Part shown: positions 63,226-64,000 of the stretch, one piece after another
How positions within the stretch are numbered: position 1 is the stretch's first letter
Layout of the letters: every line of letters begins with the position of its first letter
Translations under genes and position numbers: made by a program
Assembly: GCF_024199845.1 (NCBI RefSeq)
Contig: NZ_JANADO010000001.1
Span: 4,650,001 to 4,714,000 of the forward strand
DNA: 64,000 nt
Source of the DNA: Bradyrhizobium sp. CCGB12
GTDB taxonomy: Bacteria; Pseudomonadota; Alphaproteobacteria; Rhizobiales; Xanthobacteraceae
Reading direction: 5' to 3'
Notes under the pieces: generated by a model
Databases searched by the model: none
Told to the model about the DNA's origin: nothing
What the model saw: the letters and a program-made list of their open reading frames with translations, nothing else

Positions 63226-63350
63226 CCTACCCCTGATGCGGCCGGCCTCATTGACGCGGATCAAATTCGCGCGCGATCGGCGGCTGGCGTGGACGGCCGC
63301 GCGCGGAATGCTACACTTTGGAAATCTTCGAGGCGGGGGCTTGCCAGGAC

Positions 63351-63803
63351 ATGACGGGTTGTTTGAGCCGCTGGAACGCGGCCATGCTGCTGTGGGTCGC
63401 ACTCGCGCCCACGGCGCGTGCCGAAACGCTTGCTGCGACGGTCGAGCAATGGGGCCTACTTGGCTCCTGGGCAGTCGACTGCGCGGCTCGGCCCGACCGC
63501 GACAAGGGCGCGCTCTTGACTTACGAGATCAGGAAGGACGGCCGGGTGATGTACCAGCGCAATTTCGGCGACGTTAGGGACGAGAACGAGGTCGTCTCCG
63601 CCATGATCAATGACGAGGGCCTGCTCGATGTGATGGTGTTCTTCCCCTCGCTGCATCAGACCCGCGAATTCGGACTCCTCTTGCAGAAGGACGGCAGCCT
63701 CCGCGCGATCTACAATCGCAGTGAGCGCGGCGAATACACGATCCGGGACGGCAAATACATTGCGACCGGCGCGCCAACACCCGCACAACAACGCTGCGAT
63801 TAA
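63351..63803 (+). CDS. Secreted hypothetical protein
   Basis: 150 residues from ATG 63351 (161 from 63318). The first 20 or so residues (MTGCLSRWNAAMLLWVALAP through ARAE) look like a signal peptide, then a globular part with VEQWGLLGSWAVDCAAR, GRVMYQRNFGDVRDENEV and SERGEYTIRDGKYIATGAP. Two cysteines (in VDCAA and near the C-terminus QQRCD) may form a disulfide. No family recognised. Confidence 0.7.
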   Translation: MTGCLSRWNAAMLLWVALAPTARAETLAATVEQWGLLGSWAVDCAARPDRDKGALLTYEIRKDGRVMYQRNFGDVRDENEVVSAMINDEGLLDVMVFFPSLHQTREFGLLLQKDGSLRAIYNRSERGEYTIRDGKYIATGAPTPAQQRCD

Positions 63804-63899
63804 CCACCTGAACGCCTGTTCAGAATTCTCTTCCAGTTCCTCCGGAACGTTCGCCCGCATGCGCGGTTTAGTTTGGCATTCGATTGGAGGAAGGACATC

Positions 63900-64000
63900 A
63901 TGAAGAAGCTTGGTTATGTGGTTGCCGCTCTCGGTGCGATCGTGATCGCGGCGCCGACGCTGGCAAGTGCGGAGACGGTGGTGATCAAGCGCGGTCATCA
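63900..64000 (+). CDS. Small secreted protein, N-terminal part
   Basis: The ATG at 63900 (GGAGGAAGG before it) begins a signal peptide MKKLGYVVAALGAIV, ending TLASAE, followed by TVVIKRGHH, at the window's edge. It is likely a small secreted or periplasmic protein; the His-rich start suggests metal binding, but the rest lies outside the window. Confidence 0.7.
   Translation, partial: MKKLGYVVAALGAIVIAAPTLASAETVVIKRGH

Overview
This window is chromosomal DNA from a high-GC alphaproteobacterium, most likely Bradyrhizobium or a close relative in the Nitrobacteraceae. I infer this from the strongly GC-biased codon use, the many CoA-dependent catabolic genes, several Bradyrhizobium-style intergenic palindromic repeats, and housekeeping blocks typical of that group (HDAC-xseB-dxs-tlyA-RNA methyltransferase; aroC-phosphatase-fabI; dnaJ-like/pdxH). 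I see no phage, transposase, rRNA or CRISPR array. The one tRNA is tRNA-Gln(TTG).

Layout. 1-11 kb is mostly uptake and catabolism: a tight operon of an SSS-family symporter, a cytosolic sialidase-fold (BNR) protein and an SDR; a Tat-exported caspase-like protein; a family III CoA transferase; a two-domain VOC protein; then a DHDPS-family aldolase, an ABC solute-binding protein without permeases, and a LacI regulator, with a perfect LacI-type palindrome in front of the binding-protein gene. 11-24 kb holds tRNA-Gln, a large acyl-CoA dehydrogenase, an MFS carrier, an enoyl-CoA hydratase, a periplasmic 5'-nucleotidase and the HDAC-xseB-dxs-tlyA block. 24-30 kb is a five-gene minus-strand operon (HMG-CoA-lyase-like enzyme, CoA transferase, NitT/TauT-type ABC importer) divergent from a GntR regulator that seems to carry two winged helices. 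It looks like a self-contained import-activate-cleave route for a branched dicarboxylic acid.

30-38 kb holds assorted enzymes, a vWA/DUF1194 protein, and a fluoride-response operon: a well-formed fluoride (crcB) riboswitch with its own intrinsic terminator, then an MFS carrier and a CrcB/FluC channel. clpS follows.

37.7-39.2 kb is the most unusual locus: a small gene whose product ends in three A-F-R-R-x-x-[F/Y] repeats, directly upstream of a radical SAM/SPASM maturase. This is a minimal two-gene RiPP system, probably making cyclophane (triceptide) crosslinks. It has no obvious transporter or protease.

39-64 kb is mainly core metabolism and envelope: an adenylate/guanylate cyclase, aroC, fabI, an ECF sigma/anti-sigma pair, a DnaJ-like chaperone, pdxH, CorA, an L,D-transpeptidase and an extensin-like protein sharing one terminator, an acyl-CoA synthetase, a glutaryl-CoA dehydrogenase, a ribB protein with a degenerate GTP cyclohydrolase II half (RibBX type), a CPA2 antiporter, an aminotransferase and a small XRE regulator. 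Intergenic palindromic repeats of at least six kinds are scattered through the window.
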